The notes under the pieces are model-generated. The model did no database searches. It saw only the letters and a list, made by a program, of their open reading frames with translations, and was not told where the DNA came from. A stretch of DNA of 64,000 nucleotides from Begonia masoniana (lineage: Eukaryota; Streptophyta; Magnoliopsida; Cucurbitales; Begoniaceae), in contig CM039509.1 of assembly GCA_022432975.1 (NCBI GenBank), positions 2,597,982 to 2,661,981 of the forward strand. Reading direction: 5' to 3'. The position numbers and the translations under genes are program-made. This document shows positions 23,160 to 34,614 of this stretch, piece by piece. Position 1 is the first letter of the stretch; each line of letters opens with the position of its first letter.

Positions 23160-24840
23160 CGACAAAAAGTCAAATAAAACTGACTGAGTACTACTACTCA
23201 CGAGTAATCGGATTGAGACTCGTCGAATCGGTCGGGCAAGGCGACATGACCTCTTCCTCTAGCAGCTGCAGCACTTTGATTCATCCATGGCCGCTTCGTC
23301 CGGTTGTGAGTCTGTGAACTTTGCTGCTATTTCCATAATAGCTTCGACGATTCATGATCTGCATCTTACAACCTTTTATCCACCACGTCTTCGACTCGGT
23401 TCTCTCTCACACCGTGTTCATACTACACAAGTTGCACACATTTTCCTCAGTTTGGAACGAGATAGAAGGGTGGAAAACAAATTTGAGAAATTATCGAGAT
23501 TTGTGAAGAAAATCTCTTACCCAAGCCAACGACATTCAATCCTCTTTTACGAAAGACGGATCGGTCGGGCCTCTTCCCGGTGACAAGCTCAAGTAACAGA
23601 CTCCAAGCTATAAACAGCGGATTTGTCGGTCGCTCTCCCACGTTGCAGATACTCTGATTGGTAATCAAAAGTTTAAAATTCAACTGAAAAAAACTCACGT
23701 TTAAAAAGTTAAAATATGGTACCCGTGAGCCACAAGTAACCAAAAGTGCCGGCAACAAACCGTCGTGACATGTGAATCCTCGTCAACCAACAGCTTGGCA
23801 AGGCCAAAATCCGATACATGAGCTCTAAGTTCTCGTCTAGGAGAATATTGCTCGATTTAATATCACGATGAATGATTTTGGGACAACAATCATGGTGTAA
23901 TATGCCAACCCTCGAGCCGAGCCAAGAGATTTTGTAATCGATCGCTCCAATTCAAAGATTTTTCCTCACCTTCATATTCTGAAAAAAAAAAACCAAACAC
24001 GGCACCATAATTTCGAGCTTAAATGTTTCTGTAAAATGAGCAATCTTCGTACCATGTAAGAAATCGTCCAAGCTTCCCATGGCTAGATAGTCGTAGATGA
24101 GAAGTTTTGACGCGGGAAGCTTGCAGTATCCACGTAGGTTCACCAAATTTATGTGATTGATGCTTCCTAAGATCTCGAGCTCCCTTTCGAACATTGATTC
24201 TGAACCTTCTTTGCTCCGGTCAATCCGTTTAACGGCAAACGTTCCACAATCGTTCATCACCATCCGATAAACGGTGCCAAAACCTCCCGACCCGACAACA
24301 TCTTCTTCATCAAGCGCTTCCAATTTGTCGATGATTTCGCACGATGGGTATGGTAGATCACCATGGAAAGTAATAAGTTTCGTACCTGTTTTTAAGTAAA
24401 ATCTGCAAATCAGCAAAATCGAATAAAACAGTCACAGAGAGAGAGAGAGAGAGAGTGTTTACTTGGCTGGGATTCGGTTTGTTTTCTGACTTGCGTATAT
24501 TTCTTGGCTTCCCTTTCTTTTTTCGACAGCAATCGAATCGATAAGAAGACGACAAGCATGACCAGAGCGAAACCGGTTGTCGACAATGCACCAATAATTA
24601 CTCCTTTGATGTAGTGAGAAGAGCGTTTAGTCGGGACTGCATAAATTACAATAATATGTAAGCAACGCGTAAAATTCAGTCCGATTAATTTAAAAAACGA
24701 TTGTTAAAATCAGAAAAATTTGCCTGCAGCTTCATCACTATACCTCTGAGGCAAACGGCAAGGGAATCCCATAGAAGTTCGACACGGCTTGTTTCCTTGT
24801 CGCCCCCACAGATCTAAATGCCTATTAACCTTCGGATAAA
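23160..24840 (-). pseudogene. LRR receptor-like kinase pseudogene (At5g62710 type), LRR part missing
   Basis: Minus-strand pieces, N to C: the juxta-membrane start with KPCRTSMGFPCRLPQR (about 24800); a transmembrane segment GVIIGALSTTGFALVMLV and RLLSKKE (24500-24615); after an intron, the kinase N-lobe with [32 protein letters not shown] and AVKRID (24060-24400); then broken pieces with LAKLLVDEDSHVTT (about 23780-23815), LLLELVTGKRPDRS and RKRGLNVVG (23530-23600), and VLQLLEEEVMSPCP (about 23250). The catalytic HRD region is out of frame with a stop (about 23870). All leucine-rich repeats are absent upstream. Intact relatives are plasma-membrane receptor-like kinases. Confidence 0.88.
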
Positions 24841-25640
24841 ATCATGTCAAGAAAATTTCCAAGACAACTGCCTCAAAAACATCACGAATATCTCAAGCAC
24901 AATAAATTATGATGATTCCAATCATAAAAAAAAAAAAAAAAAAAATTAGGAGATATACTTACAAGTTATTTCCAAAAGTACTTAAAACTAACTTCCATAT
25001 CAGGGATTTCTCCGTTAAGAATTCGTAACAATTCCTAAACCATAGCATACGACTAAGTTTAGCATTTAGAAACTTTATACGGCAAGTATGATAAACCGAA
25101 AACCGATCTTATTTCCTGACCACCATTGAATTCAAACTTACAACTACGTACTCGCGTGAGACGGCCAATACTCGACGTATTGTCTCCCTTCTGAATTGCT
25201 CGACAAATCACACAGTCACGTTTAAAACAGAACGCGATCGAACCGGAATAAACTAAAAACCGAATAGAGCTATCAAAGGAAAACTAGTTGATAAATTTTA
25301 ACAGTATGGAGAAATGAAAGGGTTTCAATGTCTGAAGGATCACCACCTTGGTATGTTTTTGTCCTCAAGTCTGAAGTATTCTTCACGCAAAAGGAGCGAA
25401 TATGGGCAGCGCGGTGGTTAGAGTTTGTAAAGGACGATGCTCGGGATATTAAGATCACCACCGGTAAAGCCATGTGGTTGCAGATGCCTTATGCCGGTAT
25501 CGACTTTCATTTCAGCTTTTGGATGCTGGATTTCTGGAGATTTGAATTTAGATTCAGAAAATTGTGATTTGGAGTTGGTTCAAACTTGGCCTAAGTATTA
25601 CGGATTTATCTCGATCCTACGCATTTGGAGAAATCATAGA
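24841..25640. other. Region without a recognised gene
   Basis: A poly-A tract is at 24927-24946. A plus-strand frame at 25328-25567 (ARWLEFVKDDARDIKITTG) looks coding-like and has no recognised family. The missing LRR exons of the kinase pseudogene were looked for here and not found. Confidence 0.35.
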
Positions 25641-25699
25641 AAGAGCAGCAAAACGAATTTGGAGTGTAAATAAGTTAAGCTTGAGTAGGGTGTTCTCAT

Positions 25700-25961
25700 G
25701 ATCGGACTGATTTTCGCGCTACTCAGATGACGGTATTCTGAAGTTCGTAATAGATGGTTGTTCCGAGTAATGATCAGCTTTCGGAGGAGATTTAGCTGAA
25801 GCTCAGTCCTTTCAAGGTTTTCTGTTCATCCTGGTAGTACAAAGATGTACAGAGTTCTCATGCAGCCTTTTGTGCCCGGGTTATGAAGAACTCCAGTGGC
25901 TGAGTTTGTGGAAATGTGCTTGAGTTTGTCACAGGTTTAAGACAGAGCATCAGAGACCTGC
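25700..25961 (+). pseudogene. Ty3/gypsy pol fragment (RNase H/integrase finger), truncated by gap
   Basis: The sequence matches 35620-35870 of this window at nucleotide level (DDGILKF near 25730, then KTEHQRPA at about 25940-25960) but with stops and frameshifts. It stops at a run of 100 N. Confidence 0.75.
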
Positions 25962-26061
25962 NNNNNNNNNNNNNNNNNNNNNNNNNNNNNNNNNNNNNNN
26001 NNNNNNNNNNNNNNNNNNNNNNNNNNNNNNNNNNNNNNNNNNNNNNNNNNNNNNNNNNNNN
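25962..26061. other. Assembly gap (100 N)
   Basis: One hundred N characters: a scaffold gap of conventional size, so its true length is unknown. Confidence 0.99.
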
Positions 26062-26720
26062 AAGTTTTCGAGGAATAATAATGTGGGTGAGTTTAGGGTT
26101 CGGGTTTTTTAGTGTTGAATCAGGCAAGGCCACACTGAACCTAAGCTTCAAACTAGTTTCATCGATTCTGAATAGATTAGAATGAGGTTAGTAGAAATCT
26201 AATTGATATCTTTCTATGACTTAGGTGAGCAAATTTGAAGTAGGGTTTGAAAAATCGGCATTTCCAGGAGAGCCAGGTAAGTAAAGTATTGCTGCGCCTT
26301 CGGGCCTACATCACAAGACAGTAAGGGTTGTTGTGCGTGTTGTGAACATTATTTTCAGCGATGTATGCATCATATTTTAAAGGTTACACGGAAAATGAAT
26401 TTGAAGCATATGGTACTATGGTAAGGATTTTGATCTAATGAAAAAGCTAACACGAATCAGCTTTACTGTTAAGGGAACTACTCCAACCCTTAATGAGACA
26501 GTGGATATTTATACTTTGGGAGAGGTGACAAACTCCCAATTCAAGGGGGATCTGAACCAGTGAATCAGTTCTATTGTTACGGGGAACTAATCCAACCATT
26601 AATGAGACAGTGGATATTATCCTTTGGTGCGAGTGATCCACATCCAATTTCACAGGGGTATCTGAACAGAAACGGCTATCCTTTTCACTTCATGAACAAC
26701 TGAGAAGGAGAAAGTAGAAA
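26062..26720 (+). mobile_element. Chromovirus LTR fragment
   Basis: It contains AGCCAGGTAAGTAAAG (donor at 26277) and, about 20 bases later, CCTTCGGGCCTACATCAC. This combination is shared with the solo LTR at 1894 (donor 3216). Downstream is an imperfect direct repeat with TTAATGAGACAGTGGATATT (about 26490 and 26600). The acceptor side of the LTR is not present, so it is truncated on both sides. Confidence 0.65.
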
Positions 26721-27360
26721 TTGCATGTTTAGGAATTCATGTTCAGCATTTTCCATTCTTTTCAATTATTGCTTTTGATTAGCATTAGGCTAATAGATGA
26801 GTTTGTGATGTCGGTTGAAGAAGTAAAGTTAGGGATTTCTTGAGTTCATGAGGAGTAGGCTGGTTGGAGTTTTAATGATTTCGTTTCAAAAATCAGCGAA
26901 AAGCATCTTGAGACAACATCCATTTCTATTAATGGTACAAGAAACTTCGAATCAATATCCAGCATATATACACAGCAACAAAAACCAGAAAAAAAAAAAA
27001 AGAAAAACTAAAGATTTTATATAAACAACAGATAATACTTAAGAAAGATCATAAAACAACAAATTATATGAGAGACGAAATCGAAATCTAAATCGAAATC
27101 GGAAAGATAACGAGTCCAATTTGGTATCGATCTCGATCTTAGGTTGATGCTTGCTCTGCCATGGAAAGAGGTATCGAAGTTTCCTTTCTCTCTCAGAGAG
27201 AGAGAGGGTAGTTTGAGAATTTTGAAAGGGCATCTGTTAAATTTAACTGAAAAATTGACGGGAGGGTTTGAATTGCAAACGTTTTATACGATAGGGTTTG
27301 ATTGGATAAAAAATAAACATTAAGGGTCAAATGACCACTGACCTCATACGTTGGGGGCTA
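26721..27360. other. Region without a recognised gene
   Basis: It is AT-rich with short A and GA tracts (26989-27005, 27193-27206). No terminal repeats or coding signal stand out. Confidence 0.4.
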
Positions 27361-27580
27361 AATTGAACTTTTCCCTATTGAGAATGTTTTGCTAGTAGAA
27401 GGGTTAAAACATAATCTACTTAGTATAAGTCAATTGTGTGATAATGGTTATAAAGTGATATTTAAATCAAATGAATGTGCGATTAAAGATGTGACAAATA
27501 GCAAAATTCTGTTCAAAGGGTATAAAAAAGAGAATGTGTATATTATTAATTTATATATCTTTGAACTTGTTGACTCGGCA
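27361..27580 (+). pseudogene. Ty1/copia pol fragment (after protease, GAG-pre-integrase start)
   Basis: One frame reads LLVEGLKHNLLSISQLCDNG followed by YKVIFKSNECAIKDV. This is the standard copia segment between the protease and the pre-integrase motif. It is truncated on both sides and has no flanking LTR here. Confidence 0.85.
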
Positions 27581-28490
27581 GGGCCCAGCTTGCCCCAAGA
27601 AAGACTTCGCATGGATTTTTGGGGGACAAATTATGATAAAAATTTGATGGAGTCCAACTAGACCCGTCAAACAAAGCCTATAGATGACCCACCATCTTAT
27701 AACCAAGCTTGGGCCCGAACTGTCCACACTCCGCAAGTTAGTTTTCGATCGTGAGGTAAACTTCCTTTGTTTCGATAGAAGAGAAGAAGAGAGAGAGAGA
27801 GAGAGAGAGAGGATTTTAATGAAATTTTACTTCGTCCAATTGTTGTGTCATTCCCGTATGGGTTCTTATCTCCGGTATGAGATCCTATTTCTGGTATACA
27901 ACTCAATCATAGTCACTGGAATTTAATAAGGGATTTTAATATCAATATTGTTATAGGTTATGATGAGTTTGCAGATTTTATACTGATTCGCAAGCATCCA
28001 GTTCCCACCAATAGGAAAGCTAACTGTCGTCGAGATAGAGCTATCTTTTAGTATATTGAATGCGATCATGATTTTCAAAATTTTATTTTATGTTATTATA
28101 CATAGAAAATCCAACATGTCCTATTTAACAACATGCTAGTTTTATTAGTATATGTACGCTAATTTTATACTTTATTTTATGCACTCGTAATATTTTATTA
28201 TTTTATTCTGAATGGAGTTTCCAACTTTTCTAGGCCCGTGATATGAGGCACTTGTTTGATGACACACCTTCTACTACAAGAAGGTGTTTTGTTTGCACAC
28301 GCAATATAGTAGTGGCGCAATGTTGATGTTGTGTCTCTAGTGTATAAACTTGACTAGAATATTTTTGTTACATTTCGTTACATGTTGACTTATCTTTGGA
28401 CAGTCATACTTCTTTCCATTGCGTGCATGTGGGTATGTGGTGCAAAAATCTGTGAATAACCTTATTTTTTCATTGGGAATGTTTTATATG
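27581..28490. other. Region without a recognised gene
   Basis: It has a GA microsatellite (about 27788-27811). A CTACTACAAGAAGG string at about 28274 resembles a CACTA transposon end but has no partner. From 28080 on the sequence is AT-rich. Confidence 0.35.
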
Positions 28491-28493
28491 AAA

Positions 28494-28716
28494 AACATTC
28501 GTGACATTATTTTTTTATACAGCTACACTATAGTATAAAGCAATGATTTTTGAAGCTCACCACACTAATTGCTCGTGAAGCTTATCGTTAAAAAGGTTTT
28601 CTTGAAAGTAAATCTATGATAGAATTTTTCTTCACAAGGTCATGGTTAATAAAAGATAAAAATCAGTTCTCTCATGCATTGAGTGTAGTTTTAGGATTCT
28701 TACTAAGTTTAGTGGT
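28494..28716. repeat. Direct repeat copy 1 (partner at 42063-42275)
   Basis: About 210 bp, including TTTTTGAAGCTCACCACAC and TTCTTGAAAGTAAATCTATG, recurs at 42063-42275 in the same orientation with roughly 90 percent identity by eye. The two copies bracket the 13 kb nest of gypsy elements. Identity of the repeat is unknown. Confidence 0.85.
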
Positions 28717-28933
28717 TCTGACACGAACACGATCTGAAATGGCCCGTGTTAGTACCCACAAAACAGCAAGTAGTGAGGTTGCTCGGATTACCAAGAACAC
28801 TCAAAAGAAGCAAGTAGAAAAAGGATCAAATGAACTTTAATGAACACGAAATTTGATGGAGCTTTTACCCTATTAATGGAGTACTAAACCCTGAAATAAC
28901 AAGTGAAAACATGATTCGAGTGAAAAGTTAGAA
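28717..28933. other. Sequence between direct repeat and family-A LTR
   Basis: No feature is recognised. The family-A LTR begins at its right end after TAGAA. Confidence 0.4.
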
Positions 28934-29700
28934 TGTGATGTCCAAAAACCGTCCGATGAGCTAAGATTATAGCTCTCGGCATTCACTTCTTTCCAAGGAA
29001 AGAAATGGCGGCGATGGATGCTGGTTTCAACCCACCTTCTACTGTTTTCCTACTCTTGAAAGAGTGGAGAGAAGATTGAGAATATTATTCAACAAGAAAC
29101 CACGGTCTTGATGAACAAAGAAGGCGCTCTTCTTTTGGTTGTAGCCAACCAATGCAACTTACCTTCTCGGCAAGGTGGAAACTTTCTCGATTTTGGCTTG
29201 AACACAAAGCTCTAATTATCATTCATCAACAACTTTTTAGAAACACTAATAGCCATGCATTTATAAGCCTATGGTGGAATGAGTTTGAAATTCAAATTGG
29301 AGCCAAAATAGTTGTTGGAAGTGATGTGATGAACGGTTAGGCTGGTAATTCAATTTAGATGGCCGAGATTCTCCTTAGGATTTTGACCAATTGGTGAGAT
29401 GAAGCCACACCAACCTTCCTTGATTCTTCAACTAGAAGCTTCTCCAAGTGTTGGAGCAATTTTAGCTCAAGAATGGTGGTCCCACACCTTTGATGCAAAC
29501 AAAGCTTTCTTTCCCTCTTTGCCAAGTGTAGCCGTGGGGGACCTCTCCTCATGCAAGCTTCTCTCCTTTTGATTAATCCAAATTCTAACCACCAGCTAAC
29601 CTATCATTCATCTAACCCTAACATACATCTAATGCATGTATACAATTATATATAAGGCTAATATTAGCCAATGTTACAAAAAGGTTAGAGTTTGCCAACA
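28934..29700 (-). mobile_element. Family A gypsy LTR (3' LTR, minus orientation)
   Basis: On the minus strand it begins TGTTGGCAAACTC (29700) and ends TTGGACATCACA (28934), giving TG..CA ends and 767 bp. A TATA-like CTTATATATAATT (minus) is near its start. It is followed inwards by the C-terminal pol piece at 29701-30326, the order expected for the 3' end of a minus-strand gypsy element. The 5' LTR is not in the window. Confidence 0.68.
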
Positions 29701-30326
29701 AAATACAACAACGTGGATTACATGATTTTGTTCACGGGAAAACAAATTCCTTCTTGAGCTTGATTTTCCTTAAGCCGTGTCTTCCAAGTGAGGACATGCA
29801 TAAGTCGATCTTTGTCTTGTGCATTAGGCTCCTAATCCAATCCTTGAAGTAAGTCTTTACCTGCAAAAGAAATAAATTTGTCGGTAGATAAATTAGGTAA
29901 AATTTGACCCTTAGTTTGGGATCGGGTGAGAGGTCTCCGACGCATGACATCCTCCCCAGGTCATTGAGGATTTGACCTCAAATCCTTTAATTTGGTCTCC
30001 TTGGTGTCAACTTCGTCGCCTACGTAAGGTGAGAGATCCTGGACGTTGAAAGTAGCCGATACGCCTTAATCCCCTGGTAATTCCAGCTTATAGGCGTTGT
30101 TGTTAATACGCTTCAACACCTTAAAAGGGCCATCGGTTCTAGGACATAGTATCGCCTCTTGTCAGGAAAATGTTTTTTCCTCAAATGCAGCCAAACTAAA
30201 TCTCCTTCCCTAAATATTACATCATTTCGGCCTTTGTTGGCTATTCTGGCATAACTCTCATTTTTTTTTTCTATTGATTTTTGCACAGTTTCGTGTAATT
30301 TCTTTATATGTGCCACCTTGTCGGTA
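29701..30326 (-). pseudogene. Ty3/gypsy pol C-terminal remnant (family A)
   Basis: The minus strand gives KLHETVQKSIEKKNESYA, NKGRNDVIFREGDLVWLHLR and [10 protein letters not shown] (30113-30316), the post-integrase region of plant gypsy pol. The tail RPLTRSQTKGQILP follows at about 29900-29950. Stops lie between. The piece is cut at 30327 by an LTR in reverse orientation. It is the same family as 4496-6050. Confidence 0.85.
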
Positions 30327-31883
30327 ACGACCCCCTCGGGCTGCTACGAAACTTGACATGACTTACATGAACTTAGACACATTTTGGACGTAAATTTTTT
30401 TGAATTTTCCTTAAAACCTTAAAACGGATTTTAGACTTTCAAAATCCATATAACATAGTTCAAAACATGCTTGAAATGTACTTCATTAGAAACTAGACAC
30501 TTCAAGGATTAATTTGACTCTTAAATCGTTGAAATCAGATAAGAATTGATTAAGTTATGAAATTTTGAATTTATTGTGCTAAAAACTGAAATATTTCGGA
30601 GGGCAGTTCAGTTTGTCAATTTTTGACACTAATTCCGATTCTCTTTTGATAAATGGGTAGTTCTATGTTGAACTAGACATAATGAGGTTTCCGAAACATG
30701 TTGAATCGTTCAAATCGGATATAAATTGAATGAGATATTGGGGGTTTGAAGTTGAGTTAAATTTGTTGAGGAATCTGAAATTTGTTGAATGTTGATTGTT
30801 GATTGGATTTTTAACTATTCGAAGAGTTGTTTTAGACTATTAAATTGGTTACTTAGTTCTAGGATTTCTTAAATCTAATTTCATGATTGGATGTTTCCTT
30901 ATTCAAATTGTGATGGTCTTAATGACTCAAATGCACATGTTTAGGTTCTAAAAACTTCAAGGAAGCATTCAAGATTTTGCTTAATTCTAAGGACCAAAGG
31001 TAAGATTATATTGCATGTGTTTGGTCCTTAAGGCCTACATCACAAAGGTACTAGATTTTATATGCTTTAAGGGGTACACTGATGGGTAGTTAGGTTATTA
31101 GATTTTGTTTTATGTTAAGTGTCATGGTTTTATTGAACTGTCTTGATGAATTGTCTATGTTTATGCATTGAGGATATGTCTACATGTTATGTTATGTTAT
31201 ATGCACACTGTATATTCATGCATTACGTTTTCAAGAAATCATGTAAAATATTTTATGCACATGTTTTCTGTAAGAAAGATAAGAACACGTTATGTAATGT
31301 ACTGGTTAAGTTGTGGGACGGGAAGAATATTCTAAGTGCGATACAACGGGGGACGGCGAAACCAAATGCCCCGGGCTGATGGCGTTACGTAACGGGCTGT
31401 GTCGTCACATGTTATGGTTACTGCGTCTACTCCTCTAACATGTCCCTTTAACCACCATGTCACTTGAACAGTAATGTAATGTAACAAATGTTCATGTTTT
31501 GCAAAGTATCATGCATAGCACGAGCATATTATAGCATTGACATAATCTTGTTGAGCTTTAGGCTTATTAGATAAACTTTGTGATGTAGGTACTGATCGTA
31601 CAGGCGAGGACTTTGAGCCTCAAGTTGATGAATAAAGGCAGTTGGTGTAACGAGCTCATGGGAGTTGGTTGTGGCAGTCAGACGACATTTTGACTCGTGG
31701 GTGATGTTTTAAGGTTTTATGTACATGTATAATATTCCTTTGAATTGGATGTATAGATAGCTTTTGAGAGTTTTTAGCACAATAAATTCAAAATTTCATA
31801 ACTTAATCAATTCTTATCTGATTTCAACGATTCAACAGTCAAATTAATCTTTGAAGTGTCTAGTTTCTAATGAAATAATCCGT
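30327..31883 (-). mobile_element. Chromovirus LTR with an inverted internal segment
   Basis: The left piece (30327-30482) starts TAACGACCCCCTCGGGC and matches 33014-33190 in the same orientation: the 3' end of a minus-strand LTR. From about 30590 to 31760 the sequence matches the LTR at 33415-34598 in the opposite orientation. Nearly identical inverted repeats of about 103 bp (30483-30586 and 31771-31873) flank the flipped segment. Intron-like signals on the plus strand are an acceptor at about 30943, a donor at 31000 and an acceptor AG at 31587-31588. Small ORFs inside are not genes. Confidence 0.75.
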
Positions 31884-32610
31884 TTAACAAACATAATTCA
31901 TTTACTTTGCTGAATTCTACAAAAACAATAACATGCTCTGTTTTTGCTCTAACTTCAAAACCATAACTAATTATCTTCTTCTTTCCTTAAAAAAAGTCAA
32001 TCACATAATCTTAATTCATGCTTAAACATCATTTAATGGAAGAAAATAACATTAATTTCAGAAATTTCGTGCAACACCTAGGGTTTACCAAACTTCCATA
32101 AAATCCATAAAAATTACTACCAAATGAACATAAATCCTTCAACGTAACTCACCTTAAGCTAAACATCCATTCTTACCTTATTTTTCTTCAACGAGCTGAA
32201 AATCGTCGGTCATGGAGGAGAAAAAGTTTGAAGAGAAAACGTGTGGGAGAAGAGAGAAGGGTTAACTTAAAGTTAATTGTTGCCTTGATGCTTTTTAACC
32301 CTAGCCAAGTGTTTAACCTTTTAACCTCCACCATGCAATTACTCAAACTACAACTACATGTAGTTTCACTTGGCATTCCAACGTAAATTCCTTCATTTAT
32401 TACCAACAAGTTTGGCTTTGTCAAACATTTTCCTCCAATTGCATTTAGTTGACTTTGTCAACTTTAAGTTTTGACTATTTCAATTAATAAGACAACTCCT
32501 TCATAGATATTCAAACTTGTTTTCTTTTACTTCATTTTAACTCCTTTTTTTTTTAACTTCAACGCCAATGACAAAATCTTACATGGACAAAGTTGAATTT
32601 TCAACCTTGT
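31884..32610 (-). mobile_element. Likely LTR promoter/leader portion or internal remnant of the minus gypsy element
   Basis: It continues from the inverted LTR towards the gag piece. On the minus strand it contains a short frame with MTDDFQLVEE-like coding at 32200 and CCCTTCTCTCTTC leader-like tracts. No TGTAACACCC start is found, so the LTR border is lost. No separate gene is recognised. Confidence 0.4.
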
Positions 32611-32620
32611 TTTCTCCTTC

Positions 32621-32854
32621 TCATCTTTTCTTCAAATTTTTTTCAATGTGTATTGGATCCGTAAATTGTCCATCGAATATTAGAGGTCGGAGTCGTCTAA
32701 ATTTTTCACCACCCTGGTCATTTGAAGTACTTGAGCTTGAATTTCCAAAATCTCCTCTGATCATGAATATTTCCAATTGTCGGGATTGACGAGCAACAAG
32801 CTTTGTCAATTGTCTGATAATATAATCCCTTTCGTATAGTTCATTCCTTGACAT
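32621..32854 (-). pseudogene. Ty3/gypsy gag N-terminal fragment
   Basis: The frame MSRNELYERDYIIRQLTK continues to FRRLRPLIFDGQFTDPIHIE, which fits the start of plant gypsy gag (a PPxFDG.. box ahead of the capsid region). It ends in a stop just after. It lies about 145 bases inside the PBS, so the spacing is right for a gag start. The rest of gag-pol is deleted. Confidence 0.72.
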
Positions 32855-32998
32855 TATGTCTATCCTATAAAATTATAAACCTAACTTAAAATACTTAAAG
32901 ACATTACTTAAACGTAAATACTTACAGTTGTTGAAGCGTTCCCATGTGGCAGATTGTGCAGTCAGACAGTCTACAGAACCAGTTTTAAAATTTGGGTA

Positions 32999-33009
32999 CT
33001 CTGATACCA
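32999..33009 (-). promoter_or_regulatory. Primer binding site of the minus gypsy element
   Basis: The minus strand reads TGGTATCAGAG (initiator tRNA-Met type) four bases after the LTR end CAATACA at 33014. This fixes the element's orientation. Confidence 0.88.
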
Positions 33010-33013
33010 ACAC

Positions 33014-34598
33014 TGTATTGACCCTCTCGGGCCGCCACGAAACTTAACATGACTTACATGAAGTTAGACACATTTTGGATGTAAAATTTTTTGACTTTTC
33101 CTTAAAACCTTAAAAAAGATTTTGGAATTCCGAATCCCTTTAACATAGTTGGAAACGTGCTTGAAACGTACTTAAAATGACCCGTTTAAAGTCGGAAAGA
33201 AGTACCATTGAAAATCGAAAACATATAAAACAAAACAGCACCTAAATCATCTTTTTTATCACCTAACTATCATCAACATGAAAACCTTTCAATCAAATTA
33301 AAAACCCAAAGTACGTAGCAGAAATTACGAAAACAAACTGTATGGATGAGTCTAAAAACTGAACATATCCATACAGACGAAAAATACTCCCAAACAGTTC
33401 CAGTATTTTTTTCAAATTCTCAAAAGCTATCTATACATCCAATTCAAAAGACTATTATACATGTACATAAAACCTTAAAACATCACCCACGGGTCAAAAT
33501 GTTGCATGACTACCACAACCAACCTTCATGAGCTTGTTCCTCCAACTGCCTTTATTCATCAACTTGAGGCTCAAAGTCCTCATCTGTACAATCAGTACCT
33601 ACATCACAAAGTTTAACTAATGAGACTAAAACTCAGCAAGATTATTCAATGCTATAATATGCATGATACTTTGCAAAACATGAACATTTGTTACATTACA
33701 TTACTGTTCAAGTGACATGGTGGTTAAAGGGGCGTGTTAGAGGAGTATATGCAGTAAACATAACATGTGACGACACAGCTTGTTACGTAACGCCGTCAGC
33801 TCGGGGCGTTTCGTTTTGCCTTCCCCGTTGTATCACACTTAGAATCTTCTCCCCGTCCCACAACTTAACCAGTACATTACATAACGTGTTCTTATCTTTT
33901 TTACATAAAACATGTGCATAAAACATTTTACATGATTTGTTGAAAACGTGATGCATGAACATACAGTGTGTGTATAGCATAACATAACATGTAGATATAT
34001 CCTCAATGCATAAACATAGACAATTCATCAAGACATTTCAATAAAACCAAGACACTTAACATAAAACAAAATCTAATGACCTAACTACCCATCAGTGTAC
34101 CCCTTAAAGCATATAAAATCTAGCACCTTTGTGATGTAGGTCTTAAGGGCCAAACATATGCAATATAATCTTACCTTCGGTCCTTAGAATTAAGCAAAAT
34201 CTTGAATGTTTCCTTAAAGTTTTTAGAACCTAAACATGTGTATTTGAGCCATTAAGAACATCACAATTTGAATAAGGAAATATCCAAGCATGAAATTAGA
34301 TTTAAGAAATTCTAAAACTAAGTAACCATTTTAATAGTCCAAAACAACCCTTCGAATAGTTAAAAATCCGATCAACAATCAACATTCAACAAATTTTCAA
34401 TCAACAAATTTCGGATTCCTCAACAAATTTTAACTCAACTTCAAACCCCAATATCTCATTCAATTGATATCTGATTTGAACGATTCAACATGTTTCAGAA
34501 ACCTTATTATGTCTAGTTTAACATAGAACCATCAATTTATCAAAAGAGAATCGAAATTAGGGTCAGAAATTCACAAACCAAACTGCCCTCCGAACAAT
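33014..34598 (-). mobile_element. Chromovirus 5' LTR, minus orientation, 5'-truncated
   Basis: The LTR 3' end is at 33014 (minus GGTCAATACA) next to the PBS. Intron-like signals on the minus strand are an acceptor near 34235, a donor at 34174 and an acceptor AG at 33600-33599. At about 34598, after CCCTCCGAACA, it gives way to gag of a plus-strand gypsy element, so its start is missing. It is the same family as 30327-31883. Confidence 0.8.
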
Positions 34599-34614
34599 GG
34601 AAGATTTGCTTGAC

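Noticed and set aside
28268..28290. CACTA transposon end (CTACTACAAGAAGG)
   Set aside because: No matching inverted end, no 3 bp TSD and no subterminal repeats were found.
31143..31379. Paired Met/Cys-rich ORFs at 31143 and at 33783-34031 on opposite strands
   Set aside because: They are the same LTR segment in its two inverted copies; the frame has no recognisable family and lies in the intron-like part.
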